Source: an uncultured Collinsella sp.
GTDB lineage: Bacteria > Actinomycetota > Coriobacteriia > Coriobacteriales > Coriobacteriaceae
Assembly: GCA_902491765.1 (NCBI GenBank)
Contig: CABUIY010000029.1
Span: 1-15,845 of the forward strand
Direction: 5' to 3'
DNA: 15,845 bases
In this document: piece by piece, positions 6,422 through 13,461 of the stretch
Layout: every line of letters starts with the position of its first letter
Position numbering within the stretch: the first letter of the stretch is position 1
Made by a program: the position numbers and the translations under genes
Notes under the pieces: model-generated
The model's input: the letters and a program-made list of their open reading frames with translations, nothing else
Database searches by the model: none
What the model was told of the DNA's origin: nothing

Positions 6422-9392
6422 ATGGTGGGGATGTCCTGCCTGTTGACGTGGCATCTGGCTTTCCCTTGTGGTTGATTTCGTCTAAGAGCTCCGCTGCGAT
6501 CTCGCTGTTTTTGAACCTGATGCTGCAGTCTTCTTTCTTGGGGAAAGCTAGTAGCGGGATCGTTCCGTACCAGATAGTTTCTTCGTCAATTATCGCTGCA
6601 CACAAACGTCCTTCTGCTCTAATGGCATGCTCGACGTTCATTTCTGCCAAAGTCTCGCTTGCATCTTCGCGCGGAGTCGAGGCAATGAAAAACTCAAGAG
6701 CAATCCCTCGGGCAGTGGCACCTTTGATTGCATCGCCGAGCTTTGCGAGGCAGGCGGCGGATGCGTAGGGCGCGGCAATGAAGATACTCTTGGCGGCGCC
6801 AACGATGTCTTCAACCAGAGTCTCTACGGCATTAGCCGGTTCTATGAGAATGTTTTGATCGGACTGCTCGCTGCCTCCGGTCACGTAGACTTCGTACCCG
6901 AGCTTGGCGTAGGTCTTGAGTCTCTTCTGGTACATGCGGGCGAGCATGGGTATAGATAAATCAACGTAGTCGAATATCTCAACCCGTCGCTTGCCCTCGT
7001 GGCTTCTATGGAGCCTGCCTGCCTGCTGTGTGATGCTGCCGTCCCACGATATCGGCGTGGCAATGAGTAGAGTGTCAAGGTAGGACAGATCGAAGCCCTC
7101 GCCCAAAAGGCTTTCGGTGGCGACGATGATTCGATGTTCATGCTCGAAGCGGGGAAGACTGCTCAGTATCGTTTTTCTTTCTTTGGCGTCGATTTCCCCG
7201 GTCAGGAGAACGGGTTCGTGTCCTTGGTTTTTGAGCATCCCGAACAGCTCCTCGGCATGCTTTTTCCTTTTAGTCAGCACGAGCGGATGCCGGCCGTTTG
7301 ACGCAGCTTCAATAGCGTCGTTGACAATCAATTCGTTTCTAGCTGCATGCGTGCACAGCAGGTCGAGAATCTGATTGAAGTTTGCACCTGGCTCGTAGGC
7401 GGGTAGTCGAATTCCAGTAAAACGAGGCCGTACGATGCGCTGGATGCCCTGCTGAATCGCTTGCGCTTTTGGATCGATAACATAACGGAGCGGGCCGCAG
7501 AGCATGGAGAGCGCCCGCGTAAGGCCGTCGGATCGTTCGGGCGTCGCAGAAAGGCCGTATACGTATTTGGCCGGGGCGGACTTGAGAATAAGCTCGAGCT
7601 GTGGTGCGGCGGCATGGTGGCATTCGTCGCAGATAATGAGGCCGTAATTACGAACAAGGCCCTTAACTATCGGCTCTCCGGTTTGGCGGTCTTTGCCAGA
7701 TAACGACTGGAACGAAGCGATGTCGACGAGGCCGCTTACGGCCATTTTGCCTCCTCCTATTTGTCCGATGACCGGAGGCTGCCTTTTGCTGATTCGTCCT
7801 TTTGGGGTTCGGACGGGCTCCCTGTTGTCCGTAATGTCGATAAATCGCTCGAGCTGGGATTTCCATTGGGTTATGAGTGCGGTTTTGGGAACGATGACGA
7901 GCGTTGGAAGACCAATGGATGCAATAAGATAAGCTCCGACGACTGTTTTACCGAAGCCTGTCGGTGCGGACATGATTCCGTCTTCGTATATGAGCATCTG
8001 ATCAGCGGCGATTTGCTGCTCAGGGCGAAGGACTCCTTTAAATGCCATAACAATCGGATTACCCGATTTGCGCTCGTCTGAATAGTGGGCGGTAACGCCG
8101 GTCTCTTGAACTAGCTGCTCAAGTTGAGTTTTGCAGCCCCGGGGAATTGCAACATGACCATCTCTCAGTTCGCTAAGGTCTATGAGTCGCGGTTTGCCGA
8201 ATACTGATTGATGCATGGACTGCGCGCGATAGAATGCCGGATTGGCAAATGTCGCAAGTCCGCGGATTTCCATTTGAGCTGCTGGACTCAGAGACTTCTC
8301 GGGAATGTACAGCATATCGGCTTGAATAACGGGCAGCGATGAGGGAAAGTCCCGCGATGTGAGTGGTAGTCGCTTTCGTGGTCTTTGGGCATACCGTTTG
8401 CCCTTGTTTGCCACCGTAGTTGTTGCTGGTCCGTGTGGGTTGTTTCCAGGGGCCTCAATCAGATCTTGCACCGTCGAGCGCGGAATCAGCTGGACTTGTG
8501 ATAGATAGAGCCATTGGTCGGGAAAGGGCTTGAATTGTTCGTCTACAAATACACTATTTCCTTCACGTTGCGCCTTGCCTTGAAAGGGGAGTGCGATGAG
8601 GTTTCCGAAGCCTCCATCGGGAATAGTGGCCTGAGCGGGTAGCATTCGATCAAAGGCCTCGAACGTGATTGTCTTATTATGCGCCGCAGCTTCGGTTATG
8701 AGGCAACTTCCAAACTCTCGGGCAGCCTTTGCGCTGATTGGCTCGAGGAAGAAAAACCAGATGTGGGCGCCGTTGCCGGACCTTGAGCGCTCAACGGCGG
8801 CGTTAATGCCCCGTCGTATTGCAACAAGCCGTACGGCATTTGTTGCCTCTTTCCAGTCCGCTTTGTCAAAATCGATGACGAGAACTTTCGTGTTGCAGTT
8901 CCTATCGAGAACATATTGCCCGAGGACATCGCGGAACCGGTCATCGTTGCCTTTAAAGTGAGCAATGATTGCGGCATCGCTTAATTCCGGGAAGACGCGA
9001 TTGCTGCATTCTACACATTTAACTCTTTGATGGGCTGCTTTGGGGCAAATTCCTGGCTCCCACTCATTAGCACAAGCAGGCGTATAGCCAATGCCCCCGT
9101 CCTTTCTGCGATATCCATGAGCGTAAACATCTTTGCGCCCGGTAAAGAGACTGCGAAAGAGCTCGAGTTTATCGCGTGCTGGGCTCGCGCTGGTGACGAT
9201 GCCCTCGATTTGCGCTCGTTCATCGAACAAAGCGCCAGCTTCTTCCCACTCTTCTAGCGTTGCGTAGCGTACGTCTGAACCGTTGTTGCAAATGACGATT
9301 TGTCGGTGTTGGTCCGATATATGTGTGATCGTCTGATCGTATTTAAATTGTGCGGTCCCAAAGAGGGCGTATTGATGCATGGCGTTGCCCAT
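6408..9392 (-). CDS. TOTE-type archaeo-eukaryotic primase / SF2 helicase / degenerate PLD-like fusion
   Basis: A 994-residue multidomain protein. Residues 80-300 match the archaeo-eukaryotic primase domain of TOTE conflict systems: a Cys cluster (Cys107, Cys116, Cys126, Cys129), the metal-binding DFD (Asp174, Asp176), SGNGAHIW with His210, and a late conserved block (NLIALPFQ, then DQWLYLS). Residues 455-815 are a superfamily 2 helicase: Walker A APTGFGKT (476-483), DECHH (589-593), SATP (615-618), GEGFDLSYLD (764-773), and QQAGRLHRS (789-797). Residues 855-972 resemble a phospholipase-D-like nuclease domain, but its HxKxxxxD motif reads RLCAAIID (929-936), so His and Lys are lost and only Asp936 remains. 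The expected role is binding and remodelling invading nucleic acid. The first ATG is used; AAGGA (9407-9403) is 10 bases upstream. GC content and codon use look lower and more mixed than the neighbours, suggesting transfer. The last residues (PFAVE) and stop come from palindromic repeat B. Confidence 0.8.
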   Translation of the reverse strand: MGNAMHQYALFGTAQFKYDQTITHISDQHRQIVICNNGSDVRYATLEEWEEAGALFDERAQIEGIVTSASPARDKLELFRSLFTGRKDVYAHGYRRKDGGIGYTPACANEWEPGICPKAAHQRVKCVECSNRVFPELSDAAIIAHFKGNDDRFRDVLGQYVLDRNCNTKVLVIDFDKADWKEATNAVRLVAIRRGINAAVERSRSGNGAHIWFFFLEPISAKAAREFGSCLITEAAAHNKTITFEAFDRMLPAQATIPDGGFGNLIALPFQGKAQREGNSVFVDEQFKPFPDQWLYLSQVQLIPRSTVQDLIEAPGNNPHGPATTTVANKGKRYAQRPRKRLPLTSRDFPSSLPVIQADMLYIPEKSLSPAAQMEIRGLATFANPAFYRAQSMHQSVFGKPRLIDLSELRDGHVAIPRGCKTQLEQLVQETGVTAHYSDERKSGNPIVMAFKGVLRPEQQIAADQMLIYEDGIMSAPTGFGKTVVGAYLIASIGLPTLVIVPKTALITQWKSQLERFIDITDNREPVRTPKGRISKRQPPVIGQIGGGKMAVSGLVDIASFQSLSGKDRQTGEPIVKGLVRNYGLIICDECHHAAAPQLELILKSAPAKYVYGLSATPERSDGLTRALSMLCGPLRYVIDPKAQAIQQGIQRIVRPRFTGIRLPAYEPGANFNQILDLLCTHAARNELIVNDAIEAASNGRHPLVLTKRKKHAEELFGMLKNQGHEPVLLTGEIDAKERKTILSSLPRFEHEHRIIVATESLLGEGFDLSYLDTLLIATPISWDGSITQQAGRLHRSHEGKRRVEIFDYVDLSIPMLARMYQKRLKTYAKLGYEVYVTGGSEQSDQNILIEPANAVETLVEDIVGAAKSIFIAAPYASAACLAKLGDAIKGATARGIALEFFIASTPREDASETLAEMNVEHAIRAEGRLCAAIIDEETIWYGTIPLLAFPKKEDCSIRFKNSEIAAELLDEINHKGKPDATSTGRTSPPFAVE

Positions 9393-9597
9393 TTGAATGC
9401 CGTCCTTGTATTGGAGTTGTTGAGACGAGGGTACGGCATTACGGCTTTTTGGGATATGTAATTTCGATTCAAGTTTGCTAATGGCAAGGGATTATTCTGC
9501 GAGCGGCTTTTGGTCGATACCAAGGCGCGCGACGGCCCTTGATAATCAGGGTTTGCGGTCATATGGGTAGCCGGAGGCGTAAAGAGCGGACATTCAG

Positions 9598-9827
9598 ACC
9601 CGGTGGGCAAAAATGGCAAATATGAGTACTGTTGCTCGGTTAGTCTCATATCATTTGAGAAGTATCTAAGACCAATTGACTGAGTTTTAATATATTCACC
9701 CCCCCCTAAACACGACAATTCGGGGCTTTATGGAGCTTGAAATCGGTGGGAGCGGGCAATTCAGCGAAATTTTGCTGTTACTAAATTTATGACAGTACTC
9801 ATATTTGCCATTTTTTGCCCACCGGGT
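9598..9827. mobile_element. 230-bp MITE-like element with 35-bp terminal inverted repeats
   Basis: The left end 9598-9632 (starts ACCCGGTGGGCAAAAATGGC, ends ATATGAGTACTGT) and the right end 9792-9827 are exact inverted repeats apart from one extra base in an A/T run. The 159-base interior is AT-rich, has no gene, and contains an 8-C run (9699-9706) and a 16-base near-palindrome CAGCGAAATTTTGCTG (9762-9777). No target-site duplication could be recognised, so insertion is not proven; a large structured RNA or cruciform is the alternative. Confidence 0.6.
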
Positions 9828-9915
9828 ACCGCTAGGGGCTAGTCGAAGCTCCCCCAAACAGCTGGGAATGCGCCGATCGTCTGCATATCTTGTATATGGA
9901 TGGCTCAGCAAAAGA

Positions 9916-9981
9916 AGTTGCGGTGAAATAGGGATTGATTTGTGGCCATACGCCAAATACAGTCCCTATTTCACCGCAAGT
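9916..9981. repeat. Intergenic palindromic repeat, copy C (GGGA subfamily)
   Basis: Left arm TTGCGGTGAAATAGGGATTG (9918-9937) is identical to that of copy B. The right arm is at 9960-9979, with one mismatch to the left arm. The centre shares ATACGCCAAA with copy B, so the two copies are in the same orientation. It ends about 13-15 bases past the stop codon of the minus-strand degV gene. Confidence 0.85.
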
Positions 9982-9994
9982 GATGTGGGCGTCC

Positions 9995-10855
9995 CTAGTG
10001 AGTTGGCTGGTAGCGGGGGCAGTAGCTGATGGCGATGGCATCGACGCCTACGTGGGTGGCGATGGTGCAGCCGATGGGGCCGGTGCCGGCGTCTACGTAA
10101 TCCTGACCCGCGAGTGCCTCGTTGACAAGCTCCTGCTCCTCGGCGGCGCCGGTCGTGAGCACGCGCACGCTGGAGCCCGGATACTCGGCCAAAAATGCGA
10201 GGCAATCGGCCATGGTGTTGGTAACGATGCGCTTGGCACCGCGGCCCTTTTTTATGGCCTTGATCTCGCCCGATTTCCACTCCGGCGAAACGGCCAGGCG
10301 AATGTTGAGCATTTGCGTGAGCTGGCCGGCGAGCTTGGGCGCGCGGCCGTTCTTGACCAGGTTCTCGAGTGTGCGCGGAATCAGCAGCAGATGGGCGTCG
10401 GGCAGCGTCGCGCGGATCTGCGCCTCGGTCTCGTCCAGGCTGCGGCCGTCCTCGCGCATGGCCAGCGCGTACTCCACCAGCAGGCCCTCGGCGCCCGAGC
10501 CGGTGCGCGAGTCGATGCAGCGCACGTCGAGCTCGTGCGTTTCGGCCGTCAGGCTGGCGTTGGCATAGCAGGCGGACCACTCGCTGCACAGCGAGATAAA
10601 GATGGCGCTATCGTGGCCGTCGGCGCGCACGCGGTCAAAGAGTTCCTTGAACTCGCCGGCACTCGGCTGCGAGGTGTGCGGCAGCTGCTCGGAGCCGGCC
10701 ATGCGGGCGACGTACTCTTGGGCGGTAATCTGCACCTGGTCGAGCAGGTCCTCGCCCTCGATAATCACATGCAGCGGAATCACGTAAATGCCGAGCTCTT
10801 GGGCGCGGGCGGGGGAGATGTCCGACGTGGAGTCGGTTATGATGGCAAAAGACAT
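9995..10855 (-). CDS. DegV-family fatty-acid-binding protein
   Basis: A 286-residue DegV protein, the family whose FakB members bind a fatty acid and present it to the kinase FakA for phosphorylation and use in phospholipids. Signature blocks are TDSTSD (7-12), TSQPS (61-65), the phosphate/lipid-site helix ISLCSEWSACYANA (87-100), LENLVKNGR (163-171, compare the usual LxxLxKGGR) and GPIGCTIATHVG (259-270, compare the usual GPVIGxHxGPG). The start at 10855 (MSFAIITDS) is used because AAAGGTG precedes it; the longer frame adds an Arg-rich stretch unlike the family. No fakA is in the window. The gene is divergent from the HAD gene and ends next to palindromic repeat C. Ligand and partner are inferred. 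Confidence 0.9.
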   Translation of the reverse strand: MSFAIITDSTSDISPARAQELGIYVIPLHVIIEGEDLLDQVQITAQEYVARMAGSEQLPHTSQPSAGEFKELFDRVRADGHDSAIFISLCSEWSACYANASLTAETHELDVRCIDSRTGSGAEGLLVEYALAMREDGRSLDETEAQIRATLPDAHLLLIPRTLENLVKNGRAPKLAGQLTQMLNIRLAVSPEWKSGEIKAIKKGRGAKRIVTNTMADCLAFLAEYPGSSVRVLTTGAAEEQELVNEALAGQDYVDAGTGPIGCTIATHVGVDAIAISYCPRYQPTH

Positions 10856-10911
10856 AATTGCACCTTTCGTTGGGGCGCGACGGCGCCGCCTTCTGAGAGC
10901 AAAGTGCGACA

Positions 10912-10939
10912 AGTATAGTGGAGTCGTTCCACATTTCTA
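10912..10939 (-). promoter_or_regulatory. Putative degV promoter
   Basis: On the minus strand TAGAAA (10939-10934) and TATACT (10917-10912) are 16 bases apart and would give a leader of about 50 bases. The -10 is good and the -35 weak. A plus-strand TATAGT overlaps it at 10914-10919. Confidence 0.35.
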
Positions 10940-10941
10940 GG

Positions 10942-10963
10942 TTCAATTGTTGAATAGTCAACA
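10942..10963. promoter_or_regulatory. Overlapping palindromes between degV and the HAD gene
   Basis: TTCAATTGTTGAA (10942-10954) and TGTTGAatagTCAACA (10948-10963) are both palindromic and overlap, in the 156-base gap between divergent genes. The arrangement resembles a regulator binding site; no regulator gene is adjacent. Confidence 0.35.
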
Positions 10964-11011
10964 GTTTGAAGTGTCGGTGTGGAAATCGTCAACTGGGGAA
11001 GAGGGATGCCG

Positions 11012-11674
11012 ATGGAGGCGCTGGAGATATGCAAGCGGCCGGTCGTGCTGTTTGATTTTGATGGCACGGTGGCCGATACGGGTCGGGCGGTGATGACCTC
11101 GACGCGCAAGACGTTGGCCGCGCGCGGGTTTTCGGAGGCGCAGATGGGTGACCTGCGCCGCATGATCGGGCCGCCCCTGTGGAAGAGCTTTCACGACTTT
11201 TATGGCTTCTCCCGCGAGGAGTCGCTTGTGGTGGCTGACGAGTACCGTGCCTTTTTTGATGAGCTGGGACCTGAAGAGTATCCCGTGTTCGACGGAATCC
11301 CCGAGCTGCTCGATGGCCTTGCCGCGCAGGGGCATCGCATGGCGGTCGCGACGTCTCGCATGGAGGCGAAGTGCATCGATATGGTTCATGAGCTGGGGCT
11401 TTGCCAGTTCGAAGCTGTGGTTGGCATGAATCCGCCGCAGGGACGCGAGACCAAGGCCGATTCGGTTCGCGATGCCCTGGCGGCGCTCGGCGCGACGGCC
11501 GACGATGCCGTGATGATCGGCGATCGCTTTAACGATGTGGAGGGCGCGCACGCGATGGGCGTGCCGTGCATCGGCATCTATTCGGGCGCGGCAGCGCCGG
11601 GGGAGCACGAGGCCGCGGGCGCCGATGCGGTGGTGCACTCGGTGGCCGAGCTTGCTAAACTTTTCGCTATCTAA
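11012..11674 (+). CDS. HAD-superfamily phosphatase, phosphoglycolate phosphatase-like (Gph/PpaX type)
   Basis: A 220-residue haloacid dehalogenase-type phosphohydrolase. Motif I is DFDGTVADT with nucleophile Asp15 and acid/base Asp17. Motif II is Thr114 in VATSR, motif III is Lys148, and motif IV is GDRFND with Asp171 and Asp175. A helical cap (about 25-90, with GPPLWKSF) marks subfamily I, near phosphoglycolate phosphatase and pyrophosphatase PpaX. The true substrate cannot be read from sequence. The ATG at 11012 is chosen because GGAAGAGGG ends 6 bases before it; a GTG at 10979 and an ATG at 11006 are alternatives with poor spacing. It is followed 55 bases later by the dipeptidase gene on the same strand, so the two may be co-transcribed. 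Confidence 0.88.
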   Translation: MEALEICKRPVVLFDFDGTVADTGRAVMTSTRKTLAARGFSEAQMGDLRRMIGPPLWKSFHDFYGFSREESLVVADEYRAFFDELGPEEYPVFDGIPELLDGLAAQGHRMAVATSRMEAKCIDMVHELGLCQFEAVVGMNPPQGRETKADSVRDALAALGATADDAVMIGDRFNDVEGAHAMGVPCIGIYSGAAAPGEHEAAGADAVVHSVAELAKLFAI

Positions 11675-11729
11675 TAGACATAATGTGAGGGGCGGGCGTA
11701 CCCGTCGCTCATTGGTAAGGAGGTCGTTC

Positions 11730-13166
11730 ATGAATCAGGTGGAGCAGAGCGTTGCCGAGTATGTCGACGAGGTCTGGGAGGATGTCGTTGCCGATATCGA
11801 ACAACTGGTGAGCTATCCGTCCGTGGCCGTTGCTGCCGATGCGGAGCCCGGTGCGCCGTTTGGCCGCCCGGTCCGTGACGCGCTCGATTGCGCGCTCGGC
11901 ATTGCGCAAAAGCTCGGCTATCAGACGAGCGACGACGGGGGCTATGTGGGAATCGCCGATATCCCGGGTCGCGGCGACAAGCAGCTCGCGACTATCTGCC
12001 ACGTGGACGTGGTTCCCGCTGGCCCCGGTTGGAACACCGACCCGTTTGCGATGGAGCGCCGCGAGGGCTGGCTGCTCGGTCGCGGCGTGATTGACGACAA
12101 GGGTCCGGCGGTGCTGTCGCTCTACGCCGGCGCTTATCTGCTCAAGCACGGCATTACCCCGCGCTATGCTTTCCGCGCGCTGCTGGGCTGCGATGAGGAA
12201 GTGGGCATGTCCGACGTTCACCATTATCTGGAGAACCACGCAGACCCCGACTTTTTGTTTACGCCCGATGCCGAGTTCCCGGTCTGCAATGCCGAGAAGG
12301 GCCAGTTTGGGGCGACGTTCGTGAGCTCCAAGATCGACGGCGGGCGCATCGTGTCGTGGAGCGGCGCCGAGGCGAGCAATGCCATTCCGTCGCAGTCCAT
12401 CTGCGAGCTCGCGATTGCCGCCGATGAGCTGCCGGCGCCGGTCGAGAACGCCGATCGCCTTGAGATCACGACACTCGATAACGGGCATGCGCAGATTTTT
12501 GCCCACGGCATTGGCGGTCATGCCTCGATGCCTGAGGGCACTATCAACGCTGTCGGCCTGATCGTGGCGTATCTGCGCGAGGCCGAGGACGCGTTTGGCG
12601 CCCGTGACAAGCGCCTGTTGACGCCCGCCGAGCACGAGTTTGTCAAGTTTTTGGCCTTTGTGCATGCGGACGCCTATGGCCGCGGCCTGGGTATCGATGC
12701 GACGAGTCCGGCGTTTGGCCCGCTTACCTGCAACGCTGGCGTCATCCGCGTGGCGGATGGCCATATCGAGCAGGTCATCGACGTGCGCTTCCCCGACAGC
12801 ACGAGTGCCGATACCATCCGCGCGCAGCTCGATCCGCTCGTGGGCCGTTTCGGCGTGACGTGCCAGCTGGGTCGCGCGAAGGTGCCGTTCTCGGTCTCTG
12901 CCGATGATCCGGCCGTGAAGGCGCTTATCGATACCTATAACGAGTTCACCGGCAAGCATGCTGAACCCTTTGCCATGGGCGGCGGCACGTACGCGCGCAA
13001 CTTTGCCCGCGCCGTCTCGTTTGGCCCCGAGGAGACCGGCCTGGAGCTGCCCTCGTGGGGCGGCCAGATGCACGGCCCCAACGAGTGCGCCAACGAGGAA
13101 CAGCTCAAGCAGGCGCTCAAGATCTATATTGTTGCGATCTTAAGGCTCAACGAGCTCGAGCTTTAA
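11730..13166 (+). CDS. pepV: M20-family dipeptidase, PepV/Sapep type
   Basis: A 478-residue two-zinc metallopeptidase, the usual length for PepV, which hydrolyses dipeptides and some unusual beta-Ala or D-amino-acid dipeptides in the cytosol. All ligands are visible: His91 (ICHVDVV), bridging Asp122 (VIDDKGP), catalytic Glu156 and ligand Glu157 (CDEEVG), Asp180 (FTPDAEFP) and His448 (QMHGPNE). GIGGHASMPE (260-269) carries the His that reaches over from the lid domain, and MGGGTYAR (416-423) is typical of PepV. A perfect AAGGAGGT (11717-11724) lies 5 bases before the ATG; upstream in-frame sequence overlaps the HAD gene and is not used. Palindromic repeat D begins 22 bases after the stop. The pairing with a HAD phosphatase gives no specific pathway. 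Confidence 0.92.
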   Translation: MNQVEQSVAEYVDEVWEDVVADIEQLVSYPSVAVAADAEPGAPFGRPVRDALDCALGIAQKLGYQTSDDGGYVGIADIPGRGDKQLATICHVDVVPAGPGWNTDPFAMERREGWLLGRGVIDDKGPAVLSLYAGAYLLKHGITPRYAFRALLGCDEEVGMSDVHHYLENHADPDFLFTPDAEFPVCNAEKGQFGATFVSSKIDGGRIVSWSGAEASNAIPSQSICELAIAADELPAPVENADRLEITTLDNGHAQIFAHGIGGHASMPEGTINAVGLIVAYLREAEDAFGARDKRLLTPAEHEFVKFLAFVHADAYGRGLGIDATSPAFGPLTCNAGVIRVADGHIEQVIDVRFPDSTSADTIRAQLDPLVGRFGVTCQLGRAKVPFSVSADDPAVKALIDTYNEFTGKHAEPFAMGGGTYARNFARAVSFGPEETGLELPSWGGQMHGPNECANEEQLKQALKIYIVAILRLNELEL

Positions 13167-13188
13167 GGTTGCGGCGTTTTGCCAATCT

Positions 13189-13257
13189 AAGTTGCGGTGG
13201 AATAGTTCCTAGAATGGGCCATTTGATGGCCAAGCAGGAACTATTTCACCGCAACTT
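13189..13257. repeat. Intergenic palindromic repeat, copy D (TTCC subfamily)
   Basis: The left arm 13189-13211 (AAGTTGCGGTGGAATAGTTCC at its start) pairs with the right arm 13235-13257 (ends TTTCACCGCAACTT), with one internal mismatch and one at the inner end. An inner stem GGCC/GGCC lies in the centre. It shares arms, part of the centre (ATTTGATGGC) and the preceding CCAATCTAA with copy A, in the same orientation. It follows the pepV stop by 22 bases and separates it from the pst operon. Confidence 0.85.
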
Positions 13258-13298
13258 TGTTTTTATTGGTGTAAAAGGCGCGCCACGCTAAATGCCGG

Positions 13299-13315
13299 GT
13301 TTGTTATTCGTTTGT
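13299..13315 (+). promoter_or_regulatory. Possible Pho-box-like direct repeat ahead of pstS
   Basis: GTTTGT occurs at 13299-13304 and again at 13310-13315, an 11-base period. Pho boxes bound by PhoB/PhoP response regulators are tandem repeats with this period in several bacteria. The site is about 150 bases before pstS. The hexamer is not a known consensus for this group as far as I can tell, so this is suggestive only. Confidence 0.35.
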
Positions 13316-13419
13316 AAAGGCCGTGCTGCGCTTGCGGTAAGGGTCTATCAGATGCCCGTAAAAAACCGCAGTTGGCGCTGGTGCTGCCCGATCGAGGCCG
13401 TATCTTTCCAAACAGCAAA

Positions 13420-13436
13420 GCGGGCAGGGTGCCCGC
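13420..13436 (+). other. Small hairpin in the pstS leader
   Basis: GCGGGC (13420-13425) pairs with GCCCGC (13431-13436) around AGGGT, ending 15 bases before the pstS ribosome-binding site AAGGA (13452-13456). It might influence translation; there is no further support. Confidence 0.3.
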
Positions 13437-13461
13437 GAATCGCATGTATGAAAGGAAGATC

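Larger units (their letters stand above)
9393..9994. other. 600-base non-coding region upstream of the primase-helicase gene
   Basis: No credible gene is present; open frames here lack ribosome-binding sites and recognisable motifs. Bases 9393-9597 are probably the leader and promoter region of the minus-strand primase-helicase gene, although no convincing promoter pair was found. A MITE-like element fills 9598-9827. Bases 9828-9915 show nothing I can name. Palindromic repeat C occupies 9916-9981, just past the end of degV. Confidence 0.65.

Noticed and set aside
9254..9718. A 154-residue minus-strand open frame overlapping the 5' end of the primase-helicase gene
   Set aside because: It crosses the inverted-repeat element, overlaps the real start in another frame and shows no domain or ribosome-binding site.
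11709..13073. A 454-residue minus-strand open frame across the dipeptidase gene
   Set aside because: Antisense shadow; the plus-strand frame carries all five zinc ligands of PepV.
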